From assembly GCA_026724425.1 (NCBI GenBank), contig JAIUCV010000004.1:1498001-1562000 (forward strand): 64,000 nucleotides of DNA. Direction: 5' to 3'. This document shows, piece after piece, positions 21,028 to 32,700 of the stretch (position 1 is the first letter of the stretch; each line of letters begins with the position of its first letter). Origin of the DNA: Erythrophleum ivorense. Taxonomy: Eukaryota; Streptophyta; Magnoliopsida; Fabales; Fabaceae. The notes below the pieces were generated by a model that was not told the DNA's origin, did not search any database, and saw only the letters and a program-made list of their open reading frames with translations. Made by a program: the position numbers and the translations under genes.

Positions 21028-22062
21028 TCATGGTGGAGATTTCATGAATGCAAGTGGATTATCTACTGCATGTCGAAGCCAAATCAACCTTCGATCCTCA
21101 TAACCATGAAAGGTGGCAAACATCTCCCGATTTTGTTTATATATCATCATTTGACAGCATTTTGCATACCACACTGGATCACTAACAATCTCATCAATTA
21201 AGTTCAACTCAGCCATCACTTCCTTTATTGATGTTCCAGGTGGTTCTGTAGGACCGGAGCGACATGTATTTGCAATGACACTTATAGCGTCAGCTATTTT
21301 TGATGCTGCAGGGATTTTGGCTTTACTTGTCCGTTCATCAGGGTCAGTTCTCTTTCTCTTCCCACCACTTATTTCGCCACTAGTTCCCTGGGATGAGCAT
21401 ATATTGATATTTGCAACTCCTTCAGTTGCCCCAACACTGTTATCTTCACTATCTCCAGACCCTTCCTCTATATCAAGCCCAATATTGTCTAGGTTTGGGC
21501 GGTACCCGTCCTCACTTTCAAGCAAACCATTAGAGAATGTCATTGACGACGGTGCCCATGCAAATTGTCCAATTGCAACTACATCTTTAAAAAGTATAGT
21601 TAACTCTTAGGCAAATGGAAGTCCCTTATACCTAAATTTTCCATATTGTGGATTTTCCTGCATATATAAGACAATTCATTACTTTTACAAATAATCAAAC
21701 AAAAATATTGCAGTTAACGCACAAGTACAAATTGATGCATAACCTACCAATTCCTTCTTCTCCCACCACTCATCAGGTGCATCAACAGTCATCTTTGTAT
21801 TGTCCCACCCTAGGCCTGTTTCTTTGGCAAACAATTTATGCCATACTGACCATTCTTTTTTTAAGCTATCCCATTTGTTTTTCAGCTGAGTTTTATCATA
21901 GTTTCGTCCAGTTAATCCATTGAATTGCTCAATGGCAGCCTTCCACCCTTTCTTTGTTAGGGTTGTTCCATTGCGTTCTCCCTTTTGGACTTGGTCCAAG
22001 CATGCTTTAACAAAATGCTCAGTTATTCTTGGATCCCACACAGTCTTTTTCTGAGAACTCAT
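21028..22062 (-). pseudogene. PIF element Myb/SANT-like protein (ORF1), one nonsense codon
   Basis: Companion DNA-binding protein needed with the transposase in PIF/Harbinger elements. Exon 1 (22062-21748) encodes a Myb/SANT-like domain: WDPRITEHFVKACLDQVQKG, KGWKAAIEQFNGLTGRNYD, LKNKWDSLKKEWSVWHKL and PDEWWEKKEL. The donor is GAATTG|GTAGGT and the acceptor TATGCAG|GAAAAT. Exon 2 (21657-21028) continues ENPQYGKFRYKGLPFA, then has a TAA at 21607-21609. The same frame stays open afterwards (ELTILFKDVVAIGQFAWAP) to the end at 21028, with an acidic stretch, a KRKR basic patch and a C-terminal helical region. The stop is the only lesion I see. Confidence 0.88.
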
Positions 22063-22081
22063 TTTTCTATGTAGTCAAAAA

Positions 22082-23281
22082 AATTATAAAGAACTAAGGC
22101 TGGCATGCACAAATCAAATAAAACTATACACATATGAGTGCACACATGCCTATTTAATTTTAAATAGAATAGACACCTCCATTTATTTAATTTTAAATTT
22201 GGAATAATTAAATTAAGATTGTCAGAATAATTAAATAAGCAATCAGTATTAGAAAGTTAGCATCAAAATCTTATGCAAAATTAAAATTTTATTTATTTAT
22301 TTATTTATTATTTAGTATTATTTATTATTACTAGCTATCCACATGCCTATGCCTATGGTATGAATATGGTATGAATATGCCTATGTATTATTACTATTTA
22401 TTATTTATTATTATTTATTATTACTAGCATTATGGTGTGAATATGCCTATGTATAGTCGCCAAGTTTCACTACACAAACGAATATGGACATATTTCAGAT
22501 ATTTTCCCAGGGCATTATATCTTAATGAAAAATCACATCATCAGCTTTAAGAAGTTACTAATATCTAACCACTAATTCAAATTAAATACCCAAAAATACT
22601 CTGTTACGTATTAACTATTAATAAACTGTCTACAACGGATGAAAAAATCAAATAAGGAAAACGTAAAATGAAACCTTTGGATTAATCCGTTGGAACCAGC
22701 AGTGAAAGCAATCAAGTTATCTTGCAAACAAAAATCCAGAAGCTTAATTTTTCAGTGGTAGTTATGTCAAACTCAATAGGAGAAGAGTCTACGGATAATG
22801 CAGTGCTCATGTAAAAAGACGATAAAAGTTGATATCCAGCTCAATGAGATGATAGTTATACGAGGAGCATTTTGCAACAAAAGGTTTTTCTCCCTTATCT
22901 CCTTCCTATTCAAAAACTCCTCGCATCACTTTCTTGCTTCCTCCTCCTCCACCCCAATAATCTTCCTCCCCTTTTACCCTCCAACGCCCTCACGTTCAAA
23001 TGCATCCCATCCATGTCCTCCATCTGCATGCTCGCCTCCCTCACCTGCATCTTCCCTCCCTCCACCCACTCCGACGCTGATCCTTTATCCCCCGCCAGAA
23101 CTGAAGCAAACCAAACCTAAACCTCCCCGCTTAGCCAGTGTCGCTTCACCGGCACCAGCTTATGGCTCGAAACGTTCATGGCACGCTGCCCCTCTGGGTC
23201 TATCACTATCTAGCTCAGCCTCAGCTCCCCACACACCTGCTCACCTGGAAGGGCGAGCACCTGAACTAACTCAACATTGTC
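22082..23281 (-). other. Upstream/intron region of the PIF element; possible captured sequence
   Basis: 22100-22480 is AT-rich with short repeats (GTATGAATATGCCTATG and TTATTTA types). 22880-23281 is GC-rich and, on the minus strand, has two open stretches: LVQVLALPGEQVCGELRLS ending in a stop, then IVIDPEGQRAMNVSSHKLVP and VKRHWLSGEV. It could be a captured host fragment or the element's own leader or intron. I do not recognise the protein. Confidence 0.35.
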
Positions 23282-23286
23282 TCGGT

Positions 23287-26200
23287 TGTCACACCCGAAA
23301 ATGCAACCGCGTGGCGCCTTTTTTTTCTCAAAGAAACTCGAAAAATTCGATTTTCTCATATGAAATCGAAAACTGAAATTTAAATTGAAATAAGTATAAT
23401 AAATAGGGTAGATAGATAGGGTTCAGGAGTCGCCACCAAAATTTTATTTTTTGAAAAGGCAAAACTTTGGAAAAACCTTTTTAGTTGAAAAAATGGTCTG
23501 CGAACCAGAAAAATGGATTCGGAAGTCGATTGTGAGTGGGGAAGGTGTTAGGCACCCCACTACACCCGTTACTAAGAACGGTTACCCTAAGTTAATTGTG
23601 CAAAAATAAAATGGCCTAAATTCTATTTTAATTCTCCCTAACAAAACACATGTAAAATAGGAATGAGGAAATTAAAGGAAATAAAGCTAAGAGTAGAAAA
23701 AGAAAAGAAATCAATATTAAAATAAAACACAAAGAAATTCAAGAGTTGAAATAAAAAGAAAGAAGAGAAATGAAAAGAAAAATATTTTATTTACAAGGAC
23801 GGACTTGACCTAGGATGAAAGCCTAGGACCTACGTACCCTTCAGGAGGGATCAAAGTCCACGTAGTTCGATTAGAGATTGAATTTAGTTGATGTTTTGTT
23901 TTGTTTTTGTTTTTTTTTAGTTTTTTGTTGTTTTTGTTTTGTTTTAGTTTTTTGTTGTTTTTGTTTTGTTTTGGTTTGGTTTTGTTTTGGTTTGGGTTTT
24001 TTGTTTGTTTTTTGTTTTGTCTTTGGTTTTGTTTTTGGTTTTTGGTTTTTTTAATTTTTCCTTGTGGTTTTATTCTTTGTTGTCGTTGTTTTTTTTTTGT
24101 TTTATTTTGCTCTCCTTTTTTTTAATTTTTGTTTTATTTTGTTTTTGTTTTGTTTTGTCTTGCTTTTGTTTTTTTTTTGTATGTTCTTTATTTTATTTAT
24201 TTTATTTTTTTTATATTTAATTTAATTTTTTTTTGAAGTTATTTTTTCCTTTTCCCCTTTTTTTTGTGAAAAGACAAAGAAAATAAATTATCTTTTTCCT
24301 TTTACAAATAAAACAAGTTTTGAAATTGGTTGGTGGGTTTTAATTTGCTAAAGGGAAATTTAATTTTACTTTTATTGCCTTTTGGCTTTTTCTCTCTTTT
24401 TCTTATCATTTTTTTCATTCGATTTTTGTTTTTGTTTTTATTATTATTCTTTATTTTTACTTTTGTTTGTTTTTTTTTTCTTTTTCTTTTTTAAGGACAG
24501 AGAAAATAAAACTTACTTTTTCTTTTAACAAATGAAACGATTTTGAAATTGATTGATGCGTTTTAATTTGTTAAAAGTAAATGCAATTTTACTTTCTTTT
24601 TATATTTTCAATTCTTTTTTTTTGTTTTTTTCCTTTTTCTTCTTTTTTTTTCCTCCTTTGTTTATTCCATTTTTCTATTCTTATGTTTTTTGTTTTCTTT
24701 CATATTTTTCTTTGTTTTGTTTTGTTTTTATTTTCATTTATTGTTTTTTTTACTATTTTTTTATCTATTTTATTTTAAATATTATTTTTCCCTCTTTTTT
24801 TTTTATTATCATTATCATTATTATTTTTCTATTGTGTTTTTGTTTCTTTTCATTTTTTTGTTATAATTTTTGTTTTGTTTGATTTTGTTTTGTATTTTTT
24901 GTTCAAGCTTTTGATTTTTTTTGTTTTATTCTGGTATTTAGTTTTTTTATTTTAGTTTTTTTTTATTTTGTGTTTCTTTTTTTTGTTTTCTTTTTTCTTT
25001 TCCTTGTTTATTTTTTTTATTTTTTGTTCACCATTTTTTGCATTCTTTGTTGGTGAAAAGGTAAAGAAAACCAAAATTAATTTTTCTTTTAACAAATAAA
25101 ACAGGTTTTAAAATTTGTTGATGTGTTTTAGTTTGTTAAAGATAAATTTAATTTTACTTTTCTTATATTTTGACTTTTCCTTTTTCATCATTTTTGTTTT
25201 TCTATTTTTTTGTTTTTGTTTTTTCTTTGTTCTTTTGATTTTCTATTTTTTATTTGAATTTTCTTGCTCTTATGCTATTTCTTTTTTTTTTTTTAGGGTA
25301 AGGAGATGAAGAAAATAAAAAATTACTTTTACTTTTAGCCAAAAAACAAAAGACTAATTTTGTTTCTTTATCTTATTTTATTATTATTATTTTTTCTTAA
25401 TTGTTGTTCATTTAAATGATGATTTTTTTTATTTTAATCCTTTTATTCCTTTAAAAAATGTTTACTTCAGATTTAACTTTCTAAATTCAAGAAATTCGTT
25501 TTATTTTATTTTTTCAATTTGAATATCCTCTTTATGTTTTCCTTAATATATTTTTATTTTTATTTATATTTTTTTTCTTTTTAAAAAAACATTTGATATG
25601 GACTCTAAAACCCAAATGTGTAAATTTATCCTAGCAGATGCCAAGGAAGCTTATTGCTTCACATGATCTTTAGATCTGCTCCTATGTGCCTGAGGGGACC
25701 AAAAATCCCACACGGCAATTCTAGTAAAATAGATAAATAAAAAGATATGCATAAAGGGGTTTTGATTGTGTGTGTTTTGTGTTCATTCATGATTCATTAT
25801 ATTTTGTGTACAACTTTCATTTCATTACAAGGAAATAAGAACAGAAATTAAGTACAGAGTCAAAGAACCTCCTTCCCCGCTTTCAATCTTTTTTTGTCTG
25901 CAGTGGAGAAGCTGCTCCCAAATGTTCTTTCCACATGTGTGACTTGGCCTCCACCAGCTTGTCCGGCTTTTCCGTAAACCTTGTGTGTAGCTACTTTCCC
26001 CTTGCTCCAATGAATTTGTGGGCTCTTCACCCTTTTGCCAGCCTCGCACATAACAGAAACAAAAGGAACAGATGGGCGGATGTAAGGCAACTAACATACT
26101 AAGTAGGAAATAGAGCCCAAACAAGGATTTAGACCTATAACCACAACAAATATCCAGTATCTTCCTATCAAACAGGAATCTAGGCCAACTATTGAACCGA

Positions 26201-28194
26201 TATTCATCTGGAGAGAATTTCACAGAAAGCATATCTGTAGCGTTACTAACAAGCAGAAAGTCATTCATCCATTCAAATTAACCACTTGAAACCAAAATCA
26301 CAATTGATACCTATGATCTATCAAAAACCCCAAAAACAAAAGGAGCAGCTTTGCACACTGAGAATATAGTTCAGTAGCATCCAAAATGACCAAACTATAA
26401 ACCCCATTATTCTTCATCTCAATTCAACAATCAACAATACATCCCCATACCCCTTTTAAGCAAGAACAGAGTTGACAACAATTTAGAAAAGCTAAGTACC
26501 TTCTAATCAAAACAAGCCAGTGGAGATAATATGAATTGCAAAAGTAAAAATCGAATATCACACAGCCACCATACAGGCGAACAGACAGAATCCAAATTGT
26601 AATTTCCAGCAACCACACAGGGGAACAGACAGAATACAAATCACAATTTCCAGCAGCCAATAGATAGATTTTATAATTGATATAGCTAACATCCTAATCA
26701 GAAGAAAGCAAATTCCACAAATTAATGCAGCATATTCATGGATGATTAAAAATACACAGGGAATGGAATGCACACTAACTATAATTTCCAGTAGTCAATA
26801 AACAGGTTCTTCAGCAGGGATTGATACAATACCTGAGCGAATCTCGGCTAGGCTCTCCCTTGATCTCGCTTTCCCACTGCCTCAATTTCTTTTACCTTCC
26901 TCTCTTTTCTGGTTCTCCTTCTTCACCGAGCCTTCCTCACACTCTGCTCCTCTCTGTTTCTGTTTCTCACTCCATCCGAAATCCCTGAAACAGAAAACCC
27001 CCCTTGAGTCTCTAGGTTTCTTTCCCCCAGTCGCCTGCTCTTCGCTTTTCCTCCGTCTGTCTGTGCGTCCTCTCCCTTGTGCCTTTCTGCCTCCGTGTGT
27101 TTTTTCTTCCGTCTCCCTCTGTCCCCGCTCTCCCTCGCTTCCTCTCTCTCGTTCTCCCTCAAGAACCCCCAGACCCTCCTTTCTCTCCTTTGCGTATCTC
27201 CCTCAAGAACCCCAGACCCTCCAAACTATTCTCCTTTCGGAATCGTGCCCCTCTTCCTCTTAATCCAAAATTCCTCCTCCCCCTGCGTCTCTCCTTTTTC
27301 TCTGTTCCTTCTCCCACTCTGACGCCTTTTTTCTGCGTCTCCCCCCTCCTCTCTACCAGACGCATCCCCTCGCTTTTCTCTCTGTGCCCGTTTTTCTTTT
27401 GGGACGTCTCTCTGTCTCCTCAGAGCATCTGTCTGTTCCCCCCTGAGAGCTGTGCGTCTGTGCCTTTTGCTTTTCTGCGTCTGTTCCTCTTTCCGTCCCT
27501 CTGTCTGTGCGTCTCTCTGTCTCCTGTGTCCCCTTTCTGTGTTTGTCCATCTCTTCCAGTGCCTGTGCCCCTTTTCTTTTTTCTGTCTCCGTATTGTTCT
27601 TTCTGTCTGCCAGAGTGGAGTACCGAATAAGGGGGGAACAAGGGAAACCGGGTAGGGTTTTTAGTGGATCCAGGTTGGGTATTGGGTAAGTTTTTGTTTG
27701 GGTTTGAATTTGGGCTGGGCTCATTTTTCTTTTAGGTTCAGTTTTTTTTTTTTTTGGCTATTCTGAGTTAAGTTCCAAAACATTGTTTTTTTTTTTGGGT
27801 TTCCTTACATATTATTTTAGTATTTTTTGTAGTCCTTTTTTATGAATGTTTTTTGATTTAATTATTATTCTTTTAGTTATTTTTTTGGTGATTTTTTTAT
27901 TTTTTATTATTTGCTTTTAGCCTCTTTTTTTGTGACATTTTACTCTTTTTCATTTTTGTAACTATCTTTTCATATTTTCTTTTTTTTTTATTCTTTTCTT
28001 GTAATTTTCCCAAAGCTTTTTAATTGTATTATTTTAAAACATATTTAAACCTTTTCAATTCCTCTCAAAATTTCTTTGAATAATTCTTTCCTTTTTGTAT
28101 TATTTATTTATTATTATTTTTTTGCATATTTTTTTTTGCTACTTTAATTTTGTTATTATTTTTGAATTTGCCCGGACAAAATACGGTGTTCACA
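23287..28194 (-). repeat. 3' LTR of the Ogre/Tat-like element (about 4.9 kb)
   Basis: On the minus strand it starts TGTGAACACCGTATTTTGTC right after the PPT and ends CGGGTGTGACA. The span 23880-25600 is extremely T-rich on the plus strand (runs of TTTTG), producing spurious hydrophobic ORFs. 26860-27640 is CT-rich (GA-rich on the minus strand). 25860-26100 is GC-balanced with an open minus-strand stretch of unknown nature. Length suits Ogre LTRs, which are unusually long. Confidence 0.75.
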
Positions 28195-28450
28195 GTTGCC
28201 CCTCTTTACTTGTTTCTTAAGCGAAGAAATTAAAAATGTAATTTTTGATATTTTTTTGCATAAGAAATAAGTAAAGATAAGAACACGTATTTTGTCTGGA
28301 GCAATTTGATTGCCTAGAGCGACCCAAACAAAATATGGTGTTTGCAGGCTGCCCCTCTTTACTTATTCTTTAAGCAAGGAGACCGAAAAATGTAATTTTT
28401 GGTATCCTTAGCTTAAGAATAAGTAAAGATGAAAACATATATTTTGTTTG
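28175..28450. repeat. Duplicated imperfect palindrome at the PPT/LTR junction
   Basis: Unit 1 (28175-28296) starts GACAAAATACGGTGTTC and ends GAACACGTATTTTGTC; its inner arms CCTCTTTACTTGTTTCTTAA and TTAAG/ATAAGAAATAAGTAAAG are also inverted. Unit 2 (28327-28450) repeats this with CAAAATATGGTGTTTGCAG and CCCCTCTTTACTTATTC, giving a second PPT-like motif about 150 bp inside the real one. Confidence 0.7.
28195..28208 (-). other. Polypurine tract of the Ogre/Tat-like element
   Basis: On the minus strand, AAAGAGGGGCAAC directly precedes the LTR start TGTGAACACC. Confidence 0.7.
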
Positions 28451-28514
28451 AGGAGCTAATAGGTCAATGAAAGTTAACTTACCTGGAGGTGCTGGAACTT
28501 GACAACAGTTGCTT

Positions 28515-29765
28515 GCAAGTACAAGATCTCTGAAGGTATGTTCAATTTATATAAGATTTTGGAGTGCCTGGCATATGCAGGACTTTTGGTTGCATATTCT
28601 AGTAGGACTTTGGATGCCTGTTCGAGTAGGACTTTTATTGGTGCCTGTTCTGGCAGGACTTAAAGGTGCCTATTCTGATAGGACTTTTGATGCCTGTTCT
28701 GGCAGGACTCTTATTGGTGCCTATTCTGGTAGGACTTTTGGTGCCTGTTCTCTGCAAGACTTAAAGGTGCATGTTCTTATACAGGACTTGGATGCCTGTT
28801 CTGTGCAGGGTTTAAAGGTGTGCCTGTTTTGTGCAGGACTTAGGTGCCTGTTCTGTGCAGGGCTTAAAGGTGTGCCTGTTCTGTGCAGAGCTTGGGTGCC
28901 TGTTCTGTGCAGGACTTGAAGGTGCCTGTTCTGTGCAGGACTTTAGGTGCCTGTTCTGTGCAGGGCTTAAAGGTGTGCCTGTTCTGTGCAGGGCTTGGGT
29001 GCCTGTTCTGTGCAGGACTTTGGGTGCATGTTCTGTGCAGGGCTTAAAGGTGTGCCTGTTCTGTGCAGGGCTTGGGTGCCTGTTCTGTGCAGGACTTTGG
29101 GTGCATGTTCTGTGCAGGGCTTAAAGGTGTGCCTGTTCTGTGCAGGGCTTAAAGGTGTGCCTGTTCTGTGCAGGGCTTGGGTGCCTATTCTGTGCAGGAC
29201 TTTAGGTGCCTGTTCTGTGCAGGGCTTAAAGGTGTGCTTGTTCTGTGCAGGGCTTAGGTGCCTATTCTGTGCAGGACTTTGGGTGCATGTTCTATGCAGG
29301 GCTTAAAGGTGTGCCTGTTCTGTGCAGGGCTTGGGTGCCTGTTCTGTGCAGGGATTGGAAAGTGCCTAGCTTGTAGGGCTTTGAGGGGTGCCTGGCTGGC
29401 AGAGCTTGAAAGGTGCCTGGTTTGCAAGACTTTGAAAGTGTCTGGCTCGCAGGGCTTTAAAAGGGTGCCTAGCGTATGTAGGGCTTGAAAAGGTTGCCTA
29501 GCGGATGTAGGGCTTGCAAAAGGTTGCCTAGCAGATGTAGGGCTTTGAGGGGTGCCTAACTTGCAGGGCTTAAAGGTGTGCCTGGCTTGCAGGGCTTTGA
29601 AAGTGCCTGGCTTGCAGGGCTTTAAAAAGGTGCCTAGCGTATGTAGGGCTTGAAAAGTGCCTAGCGTATGTAGGGCTTGAAATGTGCCTGGCTTGCAGGG
29701 CTTGAAAAGTGCCTAGCTTGTAGGGCTTTGAGGGTGCCTAGCTTGTAGGGCTTTGAGGGGTGTGC
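28515..29765. repeat. Minisatellite array (about 25-28 bp units)
   Basis: Dozens of units of the form GTGCCTGTTCTGTGCAGGRCTT followed by TGG, TAGG or AAAGGT spacers. The array degrades rightward into GTGCCTGGCTTGCAGGGCTT and TGCCTAGCGTATGTAGGGCT variants. It lies in the element's 3' noncoding region just upstream of the PPT; tandem arrays in this place are known from Ogre-type elements. Long cysteine-rich frames across it are artefacts. Confidence 0.92.
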
Positions 29766-32700
29766 TAATTTTTTGGTGAATTTTTCTTCAATTTGAAGAT
29801 TTTGCTTCGTTTATCTAAGTTTTATGCAAGGTAATTCACCTATATGAAATGTGTGATGCATGCAGAATGCTTGGTTTTTGAACTTAGTAATACACTTTTG
29901 CCTTGATATAGATCATGATTTATATGTGCAGCCATAAGAAGCACGAAACATTAAGCATGTGAGATGCTATAGTTCAAACCCCCTTTTTTGTTTTTCTTTT
30001 CCCCGAGTAAGAAATTGGAGTCTACATGATGAATGCACATGTAAAATACACAAAGTACATGAGATGTTTTATAAAATGCAAAATGCTTATTTTGACTGCC
30101 CTAATACCAGCTTAGGGGTTTAAACGTATGCATGTATGAAATGCAAAAAACAAGCGTGATACTTTGCTTTATAAAATGTGGATGTTTGCTTTTATCTTGC
30201 CCCAACATGAAGCAATATGCACGAAAGATGCTTTATTTGATGAAGTGTCAAAGTTGACTCTTTTTTTTATTTTGCTTGCCCCACTGTAAACTGGGGTTCA
30301 CATGTATGCATGTGTGAGATAAACAAATGCAAGATTTTGGCAATATATGCAAATGTGGAATGCATGAAGTAGATGCGGCTTCCTTTTATGATATGCTGAC
30401 TTTTTCCTTTCCTTGCCCCAGTGTGAACTAGAGATTATGTGACGCGTGTAAATATGAGATGCCTGAGACAGGTGATGCTTCACGTTATGAAATGCAAATA
30501 TTTGCCTTCCCTTGCCCCAGTATAAACTAGAGTTTATGTGAAGTGTGTAAGTATGGGATGCATGAAACACATGATTCCTTGCAATTTACCCCCTACTTGC
30601 CCCAGTATGAGGTTAGGTTAATGTAATATAAACACACATGAGATGCATGAAACATGAGATGCAAGTGGTTCTGTGCTTTGGTGCTTTTTTTTTTTTTGAA
30701 TTTTTGAGTTTGAAATTTTTTTTTTCTAAAATATGCGTAATTCATGCAAGTGAACTTAATTCCGAGTAGAGAAAAAGATGAAGACATTATCCTTAAACAT
30801 TCTTAAATTGATTTTGAGTTTTGAACCTTTTTTCTTTTACAAGATCACCTAAAAAGAAAGAAGGAGAGGAAGAGAGCATTATTTCTAAATTTTTTGAATT
30901 GATTTTGAACTTTAAACCTCTTTTTTTTTTTTCCTTTTTTTTTCAAAATCATCTCAAAGGAAAAGGGGAAAAGAGGGGGGGATTATTATTTTTTGTGTCA
31001 TGAAACTGATTTTAAATTTTAGATTTTGTTTTTTTTTTGGGAAAATGAATTGCTGAGAAATAATGTGATTTGTTGTTTTTAATTTCAAAAAAAAAATTTA
31101 ATGAATTGACGAGACTAAATGTGGTCTTTTTTTGGTTTAGTTTTTTTTCATTTTGTCTATATACAAATTCAATGCAAGCATGTGACGCATGAAAAATCTC
31201 AAAATTTATCAAGATACAAGATTTTTAGCCATTTGCATTTGAAGAAATGTCCCACCCTAACTCTTTATTTGCCTTGGTGAGAAAAATTGGATCTTTGATT
31301 ATCCCACCGAATTTGCCTTTTGTGGATTAGATGGAGGAATTTATTAATGGCTTTTGGCTAGCCAAAAATGCCCCTGAAAGAGTATCCCAAGCTAAGAAGA
31401 CCCCAAACTCTTGCTTTGACTCATTTTTAAATGATTTTTTCCTCCGAGTGATTTATTGGCCATTAACTTTAGGCTATTAACTTGACAAAATAATCTTCTC
31501 TTGTCAACTCTTCATCATTAATGCTTGAAAGGTCAATAAATTAAACCCACATCCATCTTATTTAACAATGTCAATACGGTTATACATTAAGGGATATAAA
31601 CACATGAGCTTAAGGAAAAAGAGTCCTTAACATCAGAGGGATGCAAGGGCTGATTAAGAATGTGACCATGCAAAATGGTTTGGGAATGGAGAAGTGGAAT
31701 AGATAATGGCTAGACAAAATGTACAGAATAAGAAGATGCCCCAATTCCACACTTGAAGCATTTCTTTGAACAATAAAAAAAAATGAAATGCTAAGAAAAT
31801 GGATATGGTAGGTCAGAGGGAAGTTTCATTTTTGGATTTGAACTCCTTTTGAAAAAAGCCATTGATGTAATTTGGAGTATTTTCTCTGGATCAAGCCCTT
31901 TTGCCCCAATTTCAATTATTTTTTATTTTTTTTTCAATCATTCCCTAAAAAAAAATCTGCCCCATTATTTTTTTAAACAAGCTAAACCTTAACAAGGACT
32001 TTTGATGCTTGTAATGTGGCCTTGGCAGATGGGTTTATGAAATAAAAGATATCAGGCTCAAGAATTAACATGCCCCCGTCAAGTCTCCTATTATTCTCCT
32101 TCTTCTATTGGTTTAACAAAATTCTATACTTGAGATTCGCTTAGCAAGAGAGGATGTCTCCGGGTTGTAATGGGGTCTAATGGGTAAAGGTGCAACTTAA
32201 GAAAGGAAAGTGACAAGGCCCAAATATTCATGTAAGTTCACAATGAGACTTTTGATCGAGTGATTGTACCATCTTGACAAGACCAATGGTTCATGACAAT
32301 GAACTCAATATTCTTCTTTTAAAAGACCCCCTTTTTTTCTTTTCAACTCAACTCTTTTTTAGAGACTTTCTCCCCTTTATTTTTGTTTGACCTCTTGTGC
32401 CCCATAAAACTCTTCTTTGTGAATTTTGCCCCTTGATTACATTCTAAGGTGAAACTCCCCCTTAAAAGCTTTTTCTTTTTTCAAGATTTAATCTGTGGGA
32501 GCTTTCTTTTTATAATCTCCTTCCTCTTATGATTCTTCTTTCTTCCTCCAATTTGTTTCTCTTTTTTTTTTCACTTGATTTTTCTCTTAGAAGGAATCCA
32601 CTATAATGCCAAAATTGTTTTTCTTTATGTTAAATTCTCATTGCTTCGTGGGTTCAATTCATGTTCGGTATTTGAGAAATTTTTTTTTTTTAGGCCCAAA

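Noticed and set aside
22798..23376. 192-aa proline/serine-rich plus-strand frame
   Set aside because: It runs across the LTR insertion boundary at 23287, so it cannot be one native gene.
23901..25309. Several long hydrophobic Phe/Leu-rich open frames (and their mirror images at 36762-38165)
   Set aside because: They arise from T-rich low-complexity LTR DNA and its inverted copy; no start context, domain or codon structure.
26923..27724. Arg/Glu/Thr-rich (minus) and Ser/Pro/Leu-rich (plus) frames
   Set aside because: CT/GA-rich low complexity inside the 4.9-kb LTR; no recognisable domain.
28509..29488. Cysteine-rich repeat protein frames (CLFCAGL-type)
   Set aside because: Pure translation of the minisatellite; units are not multiples of three throughout and frames break repeatedly.
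28515..29765. CRISPR-like array
   Set aside because: Units are contiguous without unique spacers, and the setting is a plant LTR element.
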